Source: Aliiglaciecola sp041538045 (GTDB lineage: Bacteria > Pseudomonadota > Gammaproteobacteria > Enterobacterales > Alteromonadaceae). Taken from it: a DNA stretch of 64,000 nucleotides. Location of the stretch: assembly GCF_041538045.1 (NCBI RefSeq), contig NZ_JBGOSE010000002.1, positions 1 to 64,000 on the forward strand. The letters are read 5' to 3'. The translations under genes were made by a program, and so were the position numbers. Under the pieces are notes generated by a model. That model was not told where the DNA came from, ran no database searches, and saw nothing but the letters and a program-made list of their open reading frames with translations. Shown here one piece after another: positions 44,767 through 53,723 of the stretch (its first letter is position 1; the number at the start of each line of letters is the position of its first letter).

Positions 44767-46212
44767 TTATGCTGCTTGAGGTTGAGGTGAGTTTTCAGGA
44801 TCTTTTGAAAACTCTTCATTAGGTGTACGTACAGTTTTGTAAACGTTGTAAGCCATCAATAACATACCAGCAACAACGAATGCACCACCAATAAAGCGAA
44901 CAAAATAGAAAGGCTTAGACGCTTGTAATGATTCAACAAAACTATAAGTTAGTGTGCCGTCTGGGTTCACTGCGCGCCACATCAAACCTTGTAATACACC
45001 TGACATCCACATGGCTACAATGTAAAGAACTACACCAATAGTGGCCAACCAGAAATGTACGTTTACCCATTTAATGCTGTACATCGCAGGTTTATTAAAC
45101 AGTACTGGGATAAGGTGATAAATAGAACCGATTGACACCATTGCCACCCAACCTAATGCACCTGAGTGTACGTGCCCAATTGTCCAATCCGTATAGTGAG
45201 AAAGGGCATTAACGGTTTTAATTGCCATCATTGGACCTTCGAAAGTCGACATGCCATAAAATGAAAGAGAAACAATTAAGAATCGTAAAATTGGGTCGGT
45301 ACGCAATTTATGCCATGCACCAGATAAGGTCATAATACCGTTAATCATGCCACCCCAAGACGGAACAAATAGGATGATTGACATAACCATACCAAGGGAC
45401 TGTGTCCAATCAGGTAAAGCGGTGTAATGCAAATGGTGAGGGCCTGCCCAAATGTAAAGAGAGGTAAGTGCCCAGAAATGGACAACTGACAGACGATAGG
45501 AATAGACCGGTCTGCCAGCTTGTTTAGGTACGAAATAATACATCATACCCAAGAAACCTGCTGTTAAGAAGAAACCTACAGCGTTATGGCCGTACCACCA
45601 CTGCATCATTGCATCTACAGCACCGGCATAAATCGAATAGGATTTAAACAAGGAAACAGGGATTGCCATGCTGTTACCAATGTGCAATACAGCAACAGTA
45701 AGCATGAAGGCTCCAAAGAACCAGTTTGCCACATATATGTGCGACACTTTGCGTACTACAATTGTACCGAAGAAGTTAATAATGTAAGCCAACCAGACTA
45801 GGGTGATTAAGATATCAATTGGCCATTCTAGTTCAGCGTACTCTTTAGTAGTCGTTAACCCTAAAGGCAAGGTGATTGCAGCTGAAACAATAACAGCTTG
45901 CCATCCCCAAAATGTAAAAGACGCCAACTTGTCACTAAAAATCCTAACTTGCGATGTTCGTTGCACTACATAGTATGAAGTGGCAAACAGAGCACATCCA
46001 CCAAATGCAAATATAACGGCATTGGTATGTAAAGGACGCAATCGTGAAAAGGTGAGGTAAGGAATGTCAAAATTTAAGGCTGGCCAGTAAAGTTGTGCTG
46101 CAATAAACACACCTACCGCCATTCCAATAATTCCCCATACGACAGTCATTATGGCAAATTGCCTAACGACCTTATAGTTGTATTCCGGATGTACTTGGCT
46201 GGCTACGCTCAT
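44767..46212 (-). CDS. ccoN: cbb3 oxidase catalytic subunit CcoN
   Basis: A 481-residue haem-copper oxidase subunit with about twelve membrane helices. It reduces O2 at the haem b3-CuB site with high affinity. Haem and copper histidines lie in RPLHTNAVIFAFGG, WWYGHNAVGFFLTAG, AGPHHLHYTALPDW and IGHVHSGALGWVAM. First gene of ccoNOQP, with a perfect FNR box about 196 bases upstream. Confidence 0.97.
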   Translation of the reverse strand: MSVASQVHPEYNYKVVRQFAIMTVVWGIIGMAVGVFIAAQLYWPALNFDIPYLTFSRLRPLHTNAVIFAFGGCALFATSYYVVQRTSQVRIFSDKLASFTFWGWQAVIVSAAITLPLGLTTTKEYAELEWPIDILITLVWLAYIINFFGTIVVRKVSHIYVANWFFGAFMLTVAVLHIGNSMAIPVSLFKSYSIYAGAVDAMMQWWYGHNAVGFFLTAGFLGMMYYFVPKQAGRPVYSYRLSVVHFWALTSLYIWAGPHHLHYTALPDWTQSLGMVMSIILFVPSWGGMINGIMTLSGAWHKLRTDPILRFLIVSLSFYGMSTFEGPMMAIKTVNALSHYTDWTIGHVHSGALGWVAMVSIGSIYHLIPVLFNKPAMYSIKWVNVHFWLATIGVVLYIVAMWMSGVLQGLMWRAVNPDGTLTYSFVESLQASKPFYFVRFIGGAFVVAGMLLMAYNVYKTVRTPNEEFSKDPENSPQPQAA

Positions 46213-46407
46213 ATCAATGGATCTTCCACATCATTATTTATGACAAAAATAACGAATTATTTTTGATTTGTTATGTGTATGTGACACTATTGTCACGGTT
46301 TTTACATTTCATTAACCTAAGTCTATGAATTCGTTTTCAAAACTTAGATTTTGAAGACGCGATCATAAAGTTTTTGCCATAAAAAAGATAGCATAAACAC
46401 CATAAGG

Positions 46408-46421
46408 TTGATCTTAATCAA
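46408..46421. promoter_or_regulatory. perfect FNR box in the ccoN spacer
   Basis: TTGATCTTAATCAA is an exact TTGAT-N4-ATCAA site. It lies 196 bases from the ccoN start and about 95 bases from the likely start of the divergent hypothetical gene, so it may serve both. The rest of the 302-base spacer is AT-rich, and I see no other clear motif in it. Confidence 0.82.
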
Positions 46422-46514
46422 TAGATTTTCAGCATTTCTTGTTTTTATTCTGGTGATCATTCAAACTAACTTTCAAATAATCACCACACTCGCTCATTTC
46501 ATAGGTACAACACT

Positions 46515-46970
46515 CTGATTAAACGTATCTTTCCTATTATAGTTGTAATTTTGATTCTTTCCGTAGTTTATTCACTGAATAATAAAAACGACTCAATTCT
46601 ATCGAATAATCTATGTTATTTGGAATCGAAATCGTGCGTTATTCAAATGGAAGACTCTATTGTGCAGGTAGCCTTTTCTAGGTTTCCAATAGTGATTGAA
46701 GAAATGCTCAATATAGAAATAACTTACGACACTCAATATGTGGTTAGAAAAGGTTGGTTAGAAGGCACTAATATGTACATGGGGAAAACCCCACTGTTTT
46801 TAGAGTCGAGTCGAATAGATAAACAGAATAATCACGTTTTGCTCGATGCCCAATTGTTCATTGGTGCTTGCAGCGAACCTAATATGAGATGGAAATTAAC
46901 CATTGAACTGGAAGATATACAAACGGGTAAAATACATACTATATTTGTATTCTTCCAAACCCAAATTTAG
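46515..46970 (+). CDS. membrane-anchored protein of unknown function, divergent from ccoN
   Basis: About 151 residues if translation begins at CTG 46515, nine bases after AGG. This start gives a complete anchor, IKRIFPIIVVILILSVVYSL, with basic residues in front. The TTG at 46551 would cut the anchor in half, and no ATG is available. The soluble part, presumably periplasmic, is beta-rich. It has conserved-looking Cys and Met residues (NMYMGKTP, GACSEPNMRWKL) and a fold pattern that could resemble FixH-like Ig domains. Shared use of the FNR box with ccoN suggests a role in oxidase maturation or copper delivery. That is an inference only. Confidence 0.65.
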   Translation: MIKRIFPIIVVILILSVVYSLNNKNDSILSNNLCYLESKSCVIQMEDSIVQVAFSRFPIVIEEMLNIEITYDTQYVVRKGWLEGTNMYMGKTPLFLESSRIDKQNNHVLLDAQLFIGACSEPNMRWKLTIELEDIQTGKIHTIFVFFQTQI

Positions 46971-46981
46971 CTAAGTGGTCG

Positions 46982-47449
46982 TTACATTTGAGACTGTAAA
47001 TAATTTGCTAGACCCAGTCGCTTGATCAAACCGATTTGTTGTTCCAACCAATGCGCATGATCCATTTCTGTGTCTTCCAAAAGAATCATAAGCATATCTC
47101 TGGTCACATAGTCTTTTTCTGACTCACACAACGCGATGGTTTTTTTCAACTCTTCAGTTACAGTATATTCGACACGTAAATCGCTTTCTAACATTTCTAG
47201 TACATCAGCACCGACTTTAAATCCTGAACGAACCGTCATATCAGGAGTGCCCTCTAAAAACAGCATACGTTCGATTAACTTAGTGGCATGACCTTTTTCA
47301 TCGTCAAATTCATGGGCGATACGTTCATATAGTTTAGTTAATCCCCAGTCGTCATACATTTGAGAGTGAATGAAATACTGATCCATTGCTGCCAATTCAT
47401 AAGCCAACAAACCGTTTAACGAATCTATTATTACTTGATTACCTTTCAT
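46982..47449 (-). CDS. bfr: bacterioferritin, ferroxidase-type subunit lacking the haem Met
   Basis: A 155-residue four-helix ferritin. The ferroxidase ligands are all present: E18, E51, H54, E94, and E128 with H131 (one residue shifted from the E. coli numbers). At position 52, where Bfr normally has the haem-ligating Met, the residue is Lys (FDDEKGH). This subunit should therefore oxidise iron but not form the usual inter-subunit haem site with itself. It is three bases downstream of a second bfr gene. Confidence 0.93.
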   Translation of the reverse strand: MKGNQVIIDSLNGLLAYELAAMDQYFIHSQMYDDWGLTKLYERIAHEFDDEKGHATKLIERMLFLEGTPDMTVRSGFKVGADVLEMLESDLRVEYTVTEELKKTIALCESEKDYVTRDMLMILLEDTEMDHAHWLEQQIGLIKRLGLANYLQSQM

Positions 47450-47452
47450 ATT

Positions 47453-47929
47453 CTAATCTCCCGAACCGACTTGCGTTTGCAAGTAATTTTCTAATCCCAA
47501 TGCTGAAACTTGATACTCTTGAGTTTCCAACCAATCTAAATGTTCTTCTTCGTATTCCAAGATATCTTCTAATAAATCGCGCGATACGTAATCTTGTTCT
47601 GATTCACAAAGGGCAATGACATTTTTTAATTTGGGGATCTGTTCTAATTGGAACTTACTATCGCATGCCAGCATTTCCACGGTATCTTCGCCGATATATA
47701 GTTTTCCTAACATCTGTAAGTTAGGCAAACCTTCAAGAAACAGGATTCGTTCAATCAATTCATCGGCCTGTTTCATGTCTTTAATTGACTTTTTGTAACA
47801 AACTGAATTGAGCTTATCTAACCCCCAATTTTTATACATTCTTGCATGTAAAAAATATTGATTAATTGAGGTTAACTCTGTCGTTAACACTTCATTTAAA
47901 GCAGCAAGTATATTTGCTTGACCTTTCAT
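47453..47929 (-). CDS. bfr: bacterioferritin, haem-type subunit with degenerate ferroxidase centre
   Basis: A 158-residue bacterioferritin. It keeps Met52, the haem ligand, and E18, E127 and H130. Three ferroxidase positions are changed: E51 to Asp, H54 to Gln and E94 to Gln. It thus complements the downstream subunit, as in paired BfrA/BfrB systems that form mixed shells. The ATG at 47929 follows GGGAG by nine bases; the longer frame upstream gives an atypical N-terminus. A Fur-like sequence lies about 95 bases upstream. Confidence 0.92.
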   Translation of the reverse strand: MKGQANILAALNEVLTTELTSINQYFLHARMYKNWGLDKLNSVCYKKSIKDMKQADELIERILFLEGLPNLQMLGKLYIGEDTVEMLACDSKFQLEQIPKLKNVIALCESEQDYVSRDLLEDILEYEEEHLDWLETQEYQVSALGLENYLQTQVGSGD

Positions 47930-48023
47930 CTTAAAAATCTCCCGAAAAACAATAAGGCGAGTATAGACCAATAATTGAGGGTTTGTAAGTTTTTCCTTTA
48001 AAAACAATTGGATAGTCAATAGT

Positions 48024-48036
48024 AATGGTTATCATT
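48024..48036. promoter_or_regulatory. possible Fur box upstream of the bacterioferritin pair
   Basis: AATGGTTATCATT matches the Fur core AATGATAATCATT at ten of thirteen positions. It lies 95 bases before the bfr start, in the spacer to the antiporter gene. The match is moderate and unsupported by a second copy. Confidence 0.4.
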
Positions 48037-48066
48037 TTTGATTCTGTTATTACTCGCCAATAACAG

Positions 48067-49641
48067 CTACTTGTTTGAAAGAGATAACATTTGTAGGCTT
48101 TCCTCAGCAAAGCCGCTTCCTGCCTCTGTAAAAAAGTTGAAAACTTTGTCTGCGCCGGCTTTTTGCAGCAACTCGATTTCATCTTCATAACGAGCAATAG
48201 ATGCAACAGTACCTTGGTAATTAGCATTTCTTAATTGTTGGGTAATATTACTGATATCTTCTACTGATGGGACTGCAAGCATGACAATATCTGTTTGACG
48301 TAAATCGAAATTCTCCCAAAAATCAACATCTTCACCGTCACCAACAAATACCTGCATATTTAATTTTTGCATTTTACGTATTCGATTCTGATCAGCATCC
48401 ATTCCCCAAACCTGTTCTTTCATAACATTCTCTAATGCTTTGTATGCGCCTTTACCAACACGGCCCATACCGATTATTAGAACGCGAGCATTAGTCGGTA
48501 AGTTATAAATATCTTCCTTAAGACGTTGGGGATGTTCATAATTTTTTAGTTTATGTTTAATTCGATTATATTGTTGATGAGAAGAACGGTATCCGAAACC
48601 CGTGAATAGGAATGAAATAGACACAGCTAACGCTAAAACAACTAACCAGTGTTTTTCTACTAAATTTTCATTAACTAATAATGCAACAACAATAAGCCCA
48701 AATTCACTGTAATTTCCTAGTACTAAACTGGCTAAATATGAGGTTCTAGCGCGTAGACGTAAGCGTGTGAATATACTGAAAAATAAACCAAATTTAAGGG
48801 GGATAAGACAACATAATAAAAGTGCTGTCACTAGCATTTCAAGGGTGGGGAGTGCGGTAAAGCCGATGGATAGAAAAAAGCCAATAAGGAAAAGATCTTT
48901 GAAGCTCATAAGCGACTTAGATAGTTCTGATGCTTTGCTTTGATTAGCCAGTAACATACCAAGAACTAGGGCCCCTAAATCTCCTTTGAGACCTACTAAC
49001 TCAAATAGCTCATAGCCTCCAATGGCAATAAGAAACCCCATCAGTGGGAGTAACTCGCCGTGTCCGGCTTTATCTAATAACAACGACCAAATGGGTTTGG
49101 CCAAAAACAACAGCAGTAACAATATAGCCCATACAGAGGGAACTTTTCCTGTGGCGATAACTAAAAATATTACCGCGAAAATATCTTGCATGACTAAAAT
49201 ACCAATGGCAACTTTCCCATGCCTAGTGCGGATCTCACCACTTTCTTCAAGTATTTTAACAATACATACGGTGCTGCTGAAGCTTAGGGAAAAAGCAATG
49301 AGAGCGCCGGTGACGATATTTATATCGGCAAAATAACCAACTCCTAATGCTGTTAGAAAAACGAAACAAGATGCAACAATAAGTACCCAAAGAAACATGT
49401 GTAAGGTGCTTCCAGCCCATACCTCAGATTTGATCAAGTCCCTAATATTGAGTTTAAGACCAATGGTGAACAGCATCAAAGTAATGCCAAGACTCGCAAG
49501 CGTATCTAAGGAAGCATTGGCTTCATAGCCCATGAAATTTAAACTAAACCCTGCAATTAAAAAGCCAATTAGCGGAGGTAATCCTATGATTTTCATGGTT
49601 AAACCGCACAAAAATGCTACTAGGATAAAAGCGAATTCCAT
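48067..49641 (-). CDS. Kef/YbaL-type cation:proton antiporter (CPA2) with TrkA-N domain
   Basis: A 524-residue protein. About twelve membrane helices (MEFAFILVAFLCGLTMKIIGL onward, with FSLSFSSTVCIVKIL) are followed from about residue 385 by a Rossmann TrkA-N domain (VLIIGMGRVGKGAYKALE) that would sense NAD(H) or a related ligand. It resembles glutathione-gated K+ efflux systems and YbaL. The ion and trigger are not readable. Same strand as the bfr genes, with a 137-base gap. Confidence 0.88.
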   Translation of the reverse strand: MEFAFILVAFLCGLTMKIIGLPPLIGFLIAGFSLNFMGYEANASLDTLASLGITLMLFTIGLKLNIRDLIKSEVWAGSTLHMFLWVLIVASCFVFLTALGVGYFADINIVTGALIAFSLSFSSTVCIVKILEESGEIRTRHGKVAIGILVMQDIFAVIFLVIATGKVPSVWAILLLLLFLAKPIWSLLLDKAGHGELLPLMGFLIAIGGYELFELVGLKGDLGALVLGMLLANQSKASELSKSLMSFKDLFLIGFFLSIGFTALPTLEMLVTALLLCCLIPLKFGLFFSIFTRLRLRARTSYLASLVLGNYSEFGLIVVALLVNENLVEKHWLVVLALAVSISFLFTGFGYRSSHQQYNRIKHKLKNYEHPQRLKEDIYNLPTNARVLIIGMGRVGKGAYKALENVMKEQVWGMDADQNRIRKMQKLNMQVFVGDGEDVDFWENFDLRQTDIVMLAVPSVEDISNITQQLRNANYQGTVASIARYEDEIELLQKAGADKVFNFFTEAGSGFAEESLQMLSLSNK

Positions 49642-49933
49642 AATACTCCAATGTTACATCTAAAAATTTGATTTGATTAAGTAATATACTTAGGGATAAA
49701 GCTGGGTTAAATAGATTTATTGTTCTAATTTTAGAATTGGCTAAATGATTTCTATATACACCTTCCAATTAAGATTATTAAAGCATAAATTTAATTAAGG
49801 TGAAATCGTCTGTTGAAATTGAAGTTTTATCAAAACTTCAATTACTTACATTTTTTTGAGTTAGTATTAAGTTAAACTAATGTGCTACTTCGATTAAGAA
49901 TAAACTTAATGGATTACCAATCTAGGAAAATGA

Positions 49934-50347
49934 ATGAGTGATAATGCAGCTTTTTTTAAAATCACTCCTGTTGATGATATTCTTTATATCGTTTTGAAAG
50001 GTGTATGGACGATTCAAGCAGACCTTGCCTACATCAGTGAATTGTCTGTAATTGCAAGTAAAAAAAGAAGCCGTGACTGGGGGGGTTGTGTTGACATGTC
50101 TCAGTGGACATTGCCCAAGGAAGTCTTTGAATCTCCGTTTAAAAGTAAACTGATGTTAAAACGTAAAAATCAAGTTGGTGAAAGTTGGATAACAAAATCG
50201 TCAAATCAAGGAGAGGAACTAATGTTCTTTTTCGACGATTGCTCTTTTAACCCAAAACGATTCGATAAGGCAGAAGATGGTTTAAATTATTTAGAAAGCT
50301 TAGGGTTAAAAGTTCCTGAATATGACCTAATAAAAAATTATCCATGA
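49934..50347 (+). CDS. small protein of unknown function (possible STAS-like fold)
   Basis: A 137-residue soluble protein without signal or membrane segment. The start reads FFKITPVDDILYIVLKGVWT, followed by a helix and WGGCVDMSQWTLP. This alternation resembles SpoIIAA/STAS-like domains of other marine bacteria, but I do not recognise a named family. It sits 245 bases before fixL on the same strand. The 292-base spacer upstream shows no clear motif. Confidence 0.65.
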   Translation: MSDNAAFFKITPVDDILYIVLKGVWTIQADLAYISELSVIASKKRSRDWGGCVDMSQWTLPKEVFESPFKSKLMLKRKNQVGESWITKSSNQGEELMFFFDDCSFNPKRFDKAEDGLNYLESLGLKVPEYDLIKNYP

Positions 50348-50591
50348 TGATTATTTGGCCTATTTAGTGTTTGGCGTCATCGAGTTTTCGAATAAACTTA
50401 CCATCGATACCGTTAATTTCTTAAATGAAATAACAACGTTGCATTTTAATTGTGGTAAAATAATTGCACGTAATATTGCTTTTAGGTGAATGCATACTTA
50501 GTAACATGCAATAAAGCGTCTTCTGTCCTATGAGTTGATGCGTTTAAAAACATTTTTTCCCTTATCTATTTTTCTGCGGACTAACTATTAA

Positions 50592-53006
50592 ATGGAAAAA
50601 AAATTAGACATCAACAAATGGCGATTTAATTTCCCTCCCCAAATCGCTATTTTAATTTACTCCGTTGTCGCAGGTGTCATCACATCGATTCTTATCGCGC
50701 TGTTAGTTTTGTATATACAAACACAAGAGCGTAATTACATAGACAATGTCACCCAAAACACCTCTAACAAAATAAAAATATTGCTTGAGGACGATCTGCA
50801 AAAGCGAATGTTGACCTTGTCGGAGTTCGCACAACTTTCACATATTTCAAATAGGTTAACAGACCAAGATTGGAATTTGCTTGGTAAGGCTCTTTACGAC
50901 TCCCATAGCGGGTATCAGGCCATCGGGTGGATTGATAGTTCATTTCATGTACGAAAAATTATACCGTTAATGGGCAATGAAACAGCTTTGAATATTGATT
51001 TAAATTCAATCCCTGATTCCTTTAATGCTGCAATGGAAGCTAAAAACAACGGCACCGCGATGGTCACAGTTCCGATTACTTCTGAAGATGGAAAAACCGG
51101 TTTCGGAATATTTGTACCTGTATTTAACAATGACAATAACCACAAAGAGTTAGAAGGTTTTATTGGCAGCGTGATTCTTTTTAACCACTATTTTGAAGAA
51201 GTACTGCCGTCTTATTTGCTATTTGATCATCAAATTTTGATATCTGTGAATGGCGAGAATATTTTTCCTGAAAAATTCGATGCCAATTTAATTGATACCA
51301 CGTGGAGTAAAACCGCAAACTTCACACTACAAAACCAAGATTGGCAGGTTACCATTGCGCCAACTAATCAGTTTTTAGCCCTAAAGCATTATCGCATGAT
51401 CAAAGTGTTATCGATGCCGGGGTTGTTACTAAGTTTATGTGTAGCTATAGCGTTTTATGCGGTTTTACTTTCTAGAAAAAGAGAAAAGTCGTTAGAGGAT
51501 GATCGTAAGAAGAATGAGCACTTTTTAAAAATGCTGCCAGGCATGGCTTACCGTGCCCTAAATACAGATGGATGGCCTATTGTGCTAGTCAATGAGGAGT
51601 GTGAGGAGTTAACCGGATATCGCAAACAAGAGTTTGAGTCCGGAGATATTATTTGGGGGAAAATCATTCACCCTGAAGATTATCAACGAATTGAACAACT
51701 CGTAGACGAAGCGGTTAATCAAAAACAACGTTTTGAATTCGAATACAGAATAATTACTAAAAGCAATGATATTAAATACGTGTGGGAAAGAGGAGAGGCT
51801 TTACTCAATGATCTCTCTAATTCCGATGAAGCAATAGTATTTGAAGGGTTTATTACCGATATTACTTCTATTAAACAAGCCCAAGCAGATCTGCTACATA
51901 GTCACGCGTTTGCTCAGGCTATTGTTAATTCTGTTGTTGAAGCTGTAATAACAATAGATCAACAAGGAAGTATAAAAAGTTTCAATAGAGCCGCATTAAA
52001 AATGTTTGGCTACGCTTTACAAGAGGTTTTAGGTAAAAACGTTAAGATACTCATGCCGCCGCGACAAAGTGAACAACATGATCAATATCTTGCTAAATAC
52101 ATTGAAACAAATGAAACCCATATTATTGGAACGGGTCGAGTTTTAACAGCAAAGCGTAAAGATGGATCACTGTTTCCAATACATTTATCGGTCAGTGAAA
52201 TAGTAAATCCTGAGGGCAGAGTATTTGTGGGGTTAATTAGAGACATTACTCAACAATTGGCATCGGAAGATAAAACTCGTCGTCTTACGGAGCAATTAGC
52301 CCACTTCGACAGGTTAAATGCCTTAGGTGAAATGGCGGTTGCAGTGGCACATGAAATTAATCAGCCGTTAACGGCTATAGCGTTGTTTTCAGCTACGGCT
52401 AAAAATATGTGTGAAAAACGTACTTTTGATAGGCTACCTGAATTACTCGATAAATTAACTCAGCAATCCCTGCGCGCTGGTAGCGTGCTGGAACGCGTTC
52501 AAAGAATGACTAAAAAGGGAGACAGCCAAAAGGAAGCGGTAGAGAGTAATATATTAATAGAGGAGGTGATTAAGTTAATAGAACCGATTTCACGCTTGAA
52601 CGAAATTATCATTCAAGTGGAGATGGATGATGATAATGTCGAAGTCTTTGTTGATCGAGTACAAATTCAACAAGTTATCCTTAATTTATTGCGAAATGCC
52701 ATGGAATCAATGCAAACGATAGAGTTTAAAAATGGCAACATTTTAACGATTAGAGCCATGCAAACTTCAAGTAGGGTGTTAAAGATAGCCATAGAAGATA
52801 CCGGTTGTGGTTTATCTCAAGAGTTAAAAGACAAACTCTACACGCCTTTTAGTAGCACTAAAAAGAATGGAATGGGGATTGGTTTGTCAATTTCAAAATC
52901 AATTATTGAGGAACACGGTGGACAATTAAACTTCAAAGATAATAAACAATACGGGACCACTTTTTATTTTACGCTACCTATTTCGGGAGAGAAATTCCAT
53001 GACTGA
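50592..53006 (+). CDS. fixL: FixL-type haem oxygen sensor histidine kinase
   Basis: An 804-residue kinase. A membrane helix at about 18-41 precedes a CHASE-like periplasmic domain (42-272) and a second helix (273-294). PAS 1 spans about 312-430 and PAS 2 about 436-556. PAS 2 closely follows the FixL haem domain: His496 in EQHDQYL matches the haem ligand (H200 of Bradyrhizobium FixL), and Arg516 is exactly 20 residues later, like distal R220. HisKA has His587 in VAHEINQP, and the ATPase has N702, DTGCG and GMGIGL. It overlaps fixJ by eight bases. The output is expected to control microaerobic genes such as cco. Confidence 0.92.
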   Translation: MEKKLDINKWRFNFPPQIAILIYSVVAGVITSILIALLVLYIQTQERNYIDNVTQNTSNKIKILLEDDLQKRMLTLSEFAQLSHISNRLTDQDWNLLGKALYDSHSGYQAIGWIDSSFHVRKIIPLMGNETALNIDLNSIPDSFNAAMEAKNNGTAMVTVPITSEDGKTGFGIFVPVFNNDNNHKELEGFIGSVILFNHYFEEVLPSYLLFDHQILISVNGENIFPEKFDANLIDTTWSKTANFTLQNQDWQVTIAPTNQFLALKHYRMIKVLSMPGLLLSLCVAIAFYAVLLSRKREKSLEDDRKKNEHFLKMLPGMAYRALNTDGWPIVLVNEECEELTGYRKQEFESGDIIWGKIIHPEDYQRIEQLVDEAVNQKQRFEFEYRIITKSNDIKYVWERGEALLNDLSNSDEAIVFEGFITDITSIKQAQADLLHSHAFAQAIVNSVVEAVITIDQQGSIKSFNRAALKMFGYALQEVLGKNVKILMPPRQSEQHDQYLAKYIETNETHIIGTGRVLTAKRKDGSLFPIHLSVSEIVNPEGRVFVGLIRDITQQLASEDKTRRLTEQLAHFDRLNALGEMAVAVAHEINQPLTAIALFSATAKNMCEKRTFDRLPELLDKLTQQSLRAGSVLERVQRMTKKGDSQKEAVESNILIEEVIKLIEPISRLNEIIIQVEMDDDNVEVFVDRVQIQQVILNLLRNAMESMQTIEFKNGNILTIRAMQTSSRVLKIAIEDTGCGLSQELKDKLYTPFSSTKKNGMGIGLSISKSIIEEHGGQLNFKDNKQYGTTFYFTLPISGEKFHD

Positions 53007-53607
53007 TGAACAAACAGTATTTATTATCGATGATGACGAAGGGATTCGAGACGGTATGGAGATGTTATTAGCATCCATTGGTCTTAGAGCAAAAACCTTT
53101 GTCAATGGTTATGAATTTTTAGAGCATTTTAATAAAGAAATGAAGGGATGTATCGTTCTTGATATTAGAATGCCCAAAATGAGTGGTTTAGAATTACAGT
53201 TAAAGTTAAAAGAATTAAATAGCATGCTGCCTATTATTTTTATTACAGGTCACGGCGACATTCCAATGGCAGTAGAAGCAATGCGCAATGGTGCTATAGA
53301 CTTTATCCGCAAACCCTTTAATGAACAAAACTTGATTGATCGTATAAATGAAGCTTTAGCATTAAATACGAAACAAAATGCGCGTATTTTTAACAAGCAA
53401 AATGAAGTGAAGAAAATAAGTCTTCTTTCAAACCGCGAAAGAGAAGTATTTAACTTAGTGACAGAAGGTGCAATGAATAAAATGATAGCTTCTGAGCTAA
53501 ATATCAGTGAGCGCACAGTTGAGGTTCATAGGTCCCATGTGATGGAAAAGCTCGGAGCTAAAACCCTTGCACAATTAGTGCGTATTAAAATTCTGTCTGA
53601 ACAATAG
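52999..53607 (+). CDS. fixJ: FixJ-type response regulator
   Basis: A 202-residue response regulator: receiver domain with acidic pocket D11-D13, phosphoacceptor D55 (VLDIRMPKMSG) and a conserved Lys in FIRKPFN, then a LuxR-type helix-turn-helix (LSNREREVFNLV, SELNISERTVEVHRSHVMEK). It is the cognate partner of the overlapping FixL. In rhizobia FixJ activates fixK and nifA; here fnr and the cco genes lie nearby, but no FixJ site was identified. Confidence 0.93.
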   Translation: MTDEQTVFIIDDDEGIRDGMEMLLASIGLRAKTFVNGYEFLEHFNKEMKGCIVLDIRMPKMSGLELQLKLKELNSMLPIIFITGHGDIPMAVEAMRNGAIDFIRKPFNEQNLIDRINEALALNTKQNARIFNKQNEVKKISLLSNREREVFNLVTEGAMNKMIASELNISERTVEVHRSHVMEKLGAKTLAQLVRIKILSEQ

Positions 53608-53616
53608 ATAAAAAAA

Positions 53617-53649
53617 GGAGTTCATCAATGGTTGGATACGATGAACTCC
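53617..53649 (+). promoter_or_regulatory. hairpin that covers the ribosome binding site of a tiny reading frame
   Basis: GGAGTTCATC and GATGAACTCC form a perfect 10-bp stem around a 13-base loop. The left arm contains most of the AAGGAG ribosome binding site, and the loop carries the ATG at 53628. No T-run follows, so a terminator is less likely than translational control. Confidence 0.5.
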
Positions 53650-53723
53650 AAAGAGGAACTGAAACTAATGTTTCAGGTAATTGCTGTGTAACTGGGTCTA
53701 CACACATACATATTATCCAATAG
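53628..53723 (+). CDS. possible 31-residue peptide downstream of fixJ
   Basis: An open frame of 31 codons with a textbook AAGGAG seven bases before its ATG, 20 bases after the fixJ stop. The peptide has a charged N-terminal half (MVGYDELQRGTE) and a C-terminal half with an adjacent Cys pair and two His (GNCCVTGSTHIHIIQ), a pattern that could bind metal or be a modified-peptide precursor. I do not recognise the family. The start region folds into the hairpin at 53617-53649. It could be fortuitous. Confidence 0.4.
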   Translation: MVGYDELQRGTETNVSGNCCVTGSTHIHIIQ

